Shown here one piece after another: positions 63,234 to 64,000 of a DNA stretch of 64,000 nt. Under the pieces are notes generated by a model. It saw nothing but the letters and a program-made list of their open reading frames with translations, had not been told where the DNA came from and did not search any database. Source of the DNA: Cydia pomonella (lineage: Eukaryota; Arthropoda; Insecta; Lepidoptera; Tortricidae). The stretch lies in assembly GCF_033807575.1 (NCBI RefSeq), contig NC_084725.1:2949001-3013000 (forward strand), given 5' to 3'. How positions within the stretch are numbered: the stretch's first letter is position 1; every line of letters starts with the position of its first letter. The translations under genes were made by a program, and so were the position numbers.

Positions 63234-64000
63234 GTCAGTTCACTAACGCGGGACTATTTTGCTTCGTAATCTTGTAGTACATGCACAAAAGAGGATTAGG
63301 AAAAACTTTCGGAATCTATGTTCGGTAAGTTCTTGAACAACAATAACTTAAATTAAAAATATGTCATGTTATCATGTTTTAAAGTTTTTATTAATCCTCA
63401 GTCATGGAAATGAAACCTTTTCTACGTTCAGCATCACATGTGGAAAGGAATCATTCTTATTAGACCTCGCTACTATTACTAAAAGTAAGATATTCCTTTG
63501 TGAAGAACATTGGTTAAAATATTTATTACAGTACATATGGGGCTACTTTATAGCACTAGTGCGAGAAGTAGCATATTATGTTACTGTGTCGAACATTTAA
63601 AGGGCCATATGTACTGTAAAACGTTGTACGATACATGTGCGAATAGGTAATTCGCAACTCGTGTCGATTTAAAACACTCCCTTCGGTCGTGTTTTAATTT
63701 ATCGCCACTCATTTCGAATTTCCTATTTTTCGCACTTGTATCGTAATGTATTATTTTAACCAATGTTATATTTTAAAATATTAGGTATATAATCTCATGG
63801 AATATCTGTCTAACAATAGTAGATTATGCAGGAAGGGGGGTAAGTGAAATTTTGGATACGAGGGTGGTAATTAGAATTAAAGACCCGAGTTTGCAATATT
63901 CTTACCCCCGGAGTTACACACAATGTTTTTCATCACACTTGCGAAGAAAAAACTAAATTTTAAGCGAAATAATTCTTAAGTACGGTGACATAGTAAACAT
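63234..64000 (+). other. Start of vinculin intron 18, repeats only
   Basis: 63,525-63,760 is an inverted copy of the acattacgatacaagtgcga family (see 58,435 and 21,188). 63,830-64,000 is an inverted copy of the repeat at 54,555-54,750 and runs off the window. No exon is seen. Confidence 0.7.

Overview
The window is nuclear DNA of an insect, almost certainly a moth or butterfly. Two large intron-rich genes lie head to tail on the + strand. The introns are filled with tRNA-derived SINEs, MITEs and 5'-truncated non-LTR retrotransposon tails of types common in Lepidoptera. There are no bacterial operons, rRNA genes, CRISPR arrays or standalone tRNA genes. The species cannot be named from the sequence.

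Positions 1-18,690 hold the GABA-B receptor subunit 2 gene (GABA-B-R2) from its second or a later coding exon to its stop codon at 17,273-17,275. I can chain 29 coding exons in phase, giving about 1,330 residues: most of the Venus-flytrap ectodomain, seven membrane helices, the coiled coil and a long proline- and charge-rich tail. The 5' exon(s) with the signal peptide lie upstream of the window. One intron uses a GC donor.

About 600 bp further on, vinculin starts (ATG at 19,295). Eighteen coding exons are visible (711 residues, head domains D1 to D4 in part), ending with a donor at 63,233. The proline-rich linker and actin-binding tail lie downstream. Intron 1 is 24 kb and is mostly repeats. 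The two proteins have no known joint function: one is a synaptic G-protein-coupled receptor subunit, the other a talin- and actin-linked adhesion protein.

The strongest unexplained pattern is repeated local duplication of exons. GABA-B-R2 exon 1 of the window is present in six tandem copies (151-155 bp period). Vinculin exon 2 is present in four (143 bp period) and vinculin exon 3 in four (171/171/129 bp). Exon 6 of GABA-B-R2 has a duplicated 3' end, and exon 8 has a diverged relic. In each array the first copy is the intact one. The extra vinculin copies stay in frame and mostly keep usable splice signals, while the extra GABA-B copies all share a 2-bp deletion that brings in a stop. A further candidate is an orphan 40-codon open segment with a 3'UTR-like tail inside GABA-B-R2 intron 10, which could be an alternative last exon.

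Mobile elements include hAT-type MITEs with 8-bp target duplications, TA-flanked MITEs, palindromic elements, four copies of one SINE, and several nested insertions whose order can be read from their target duplications.
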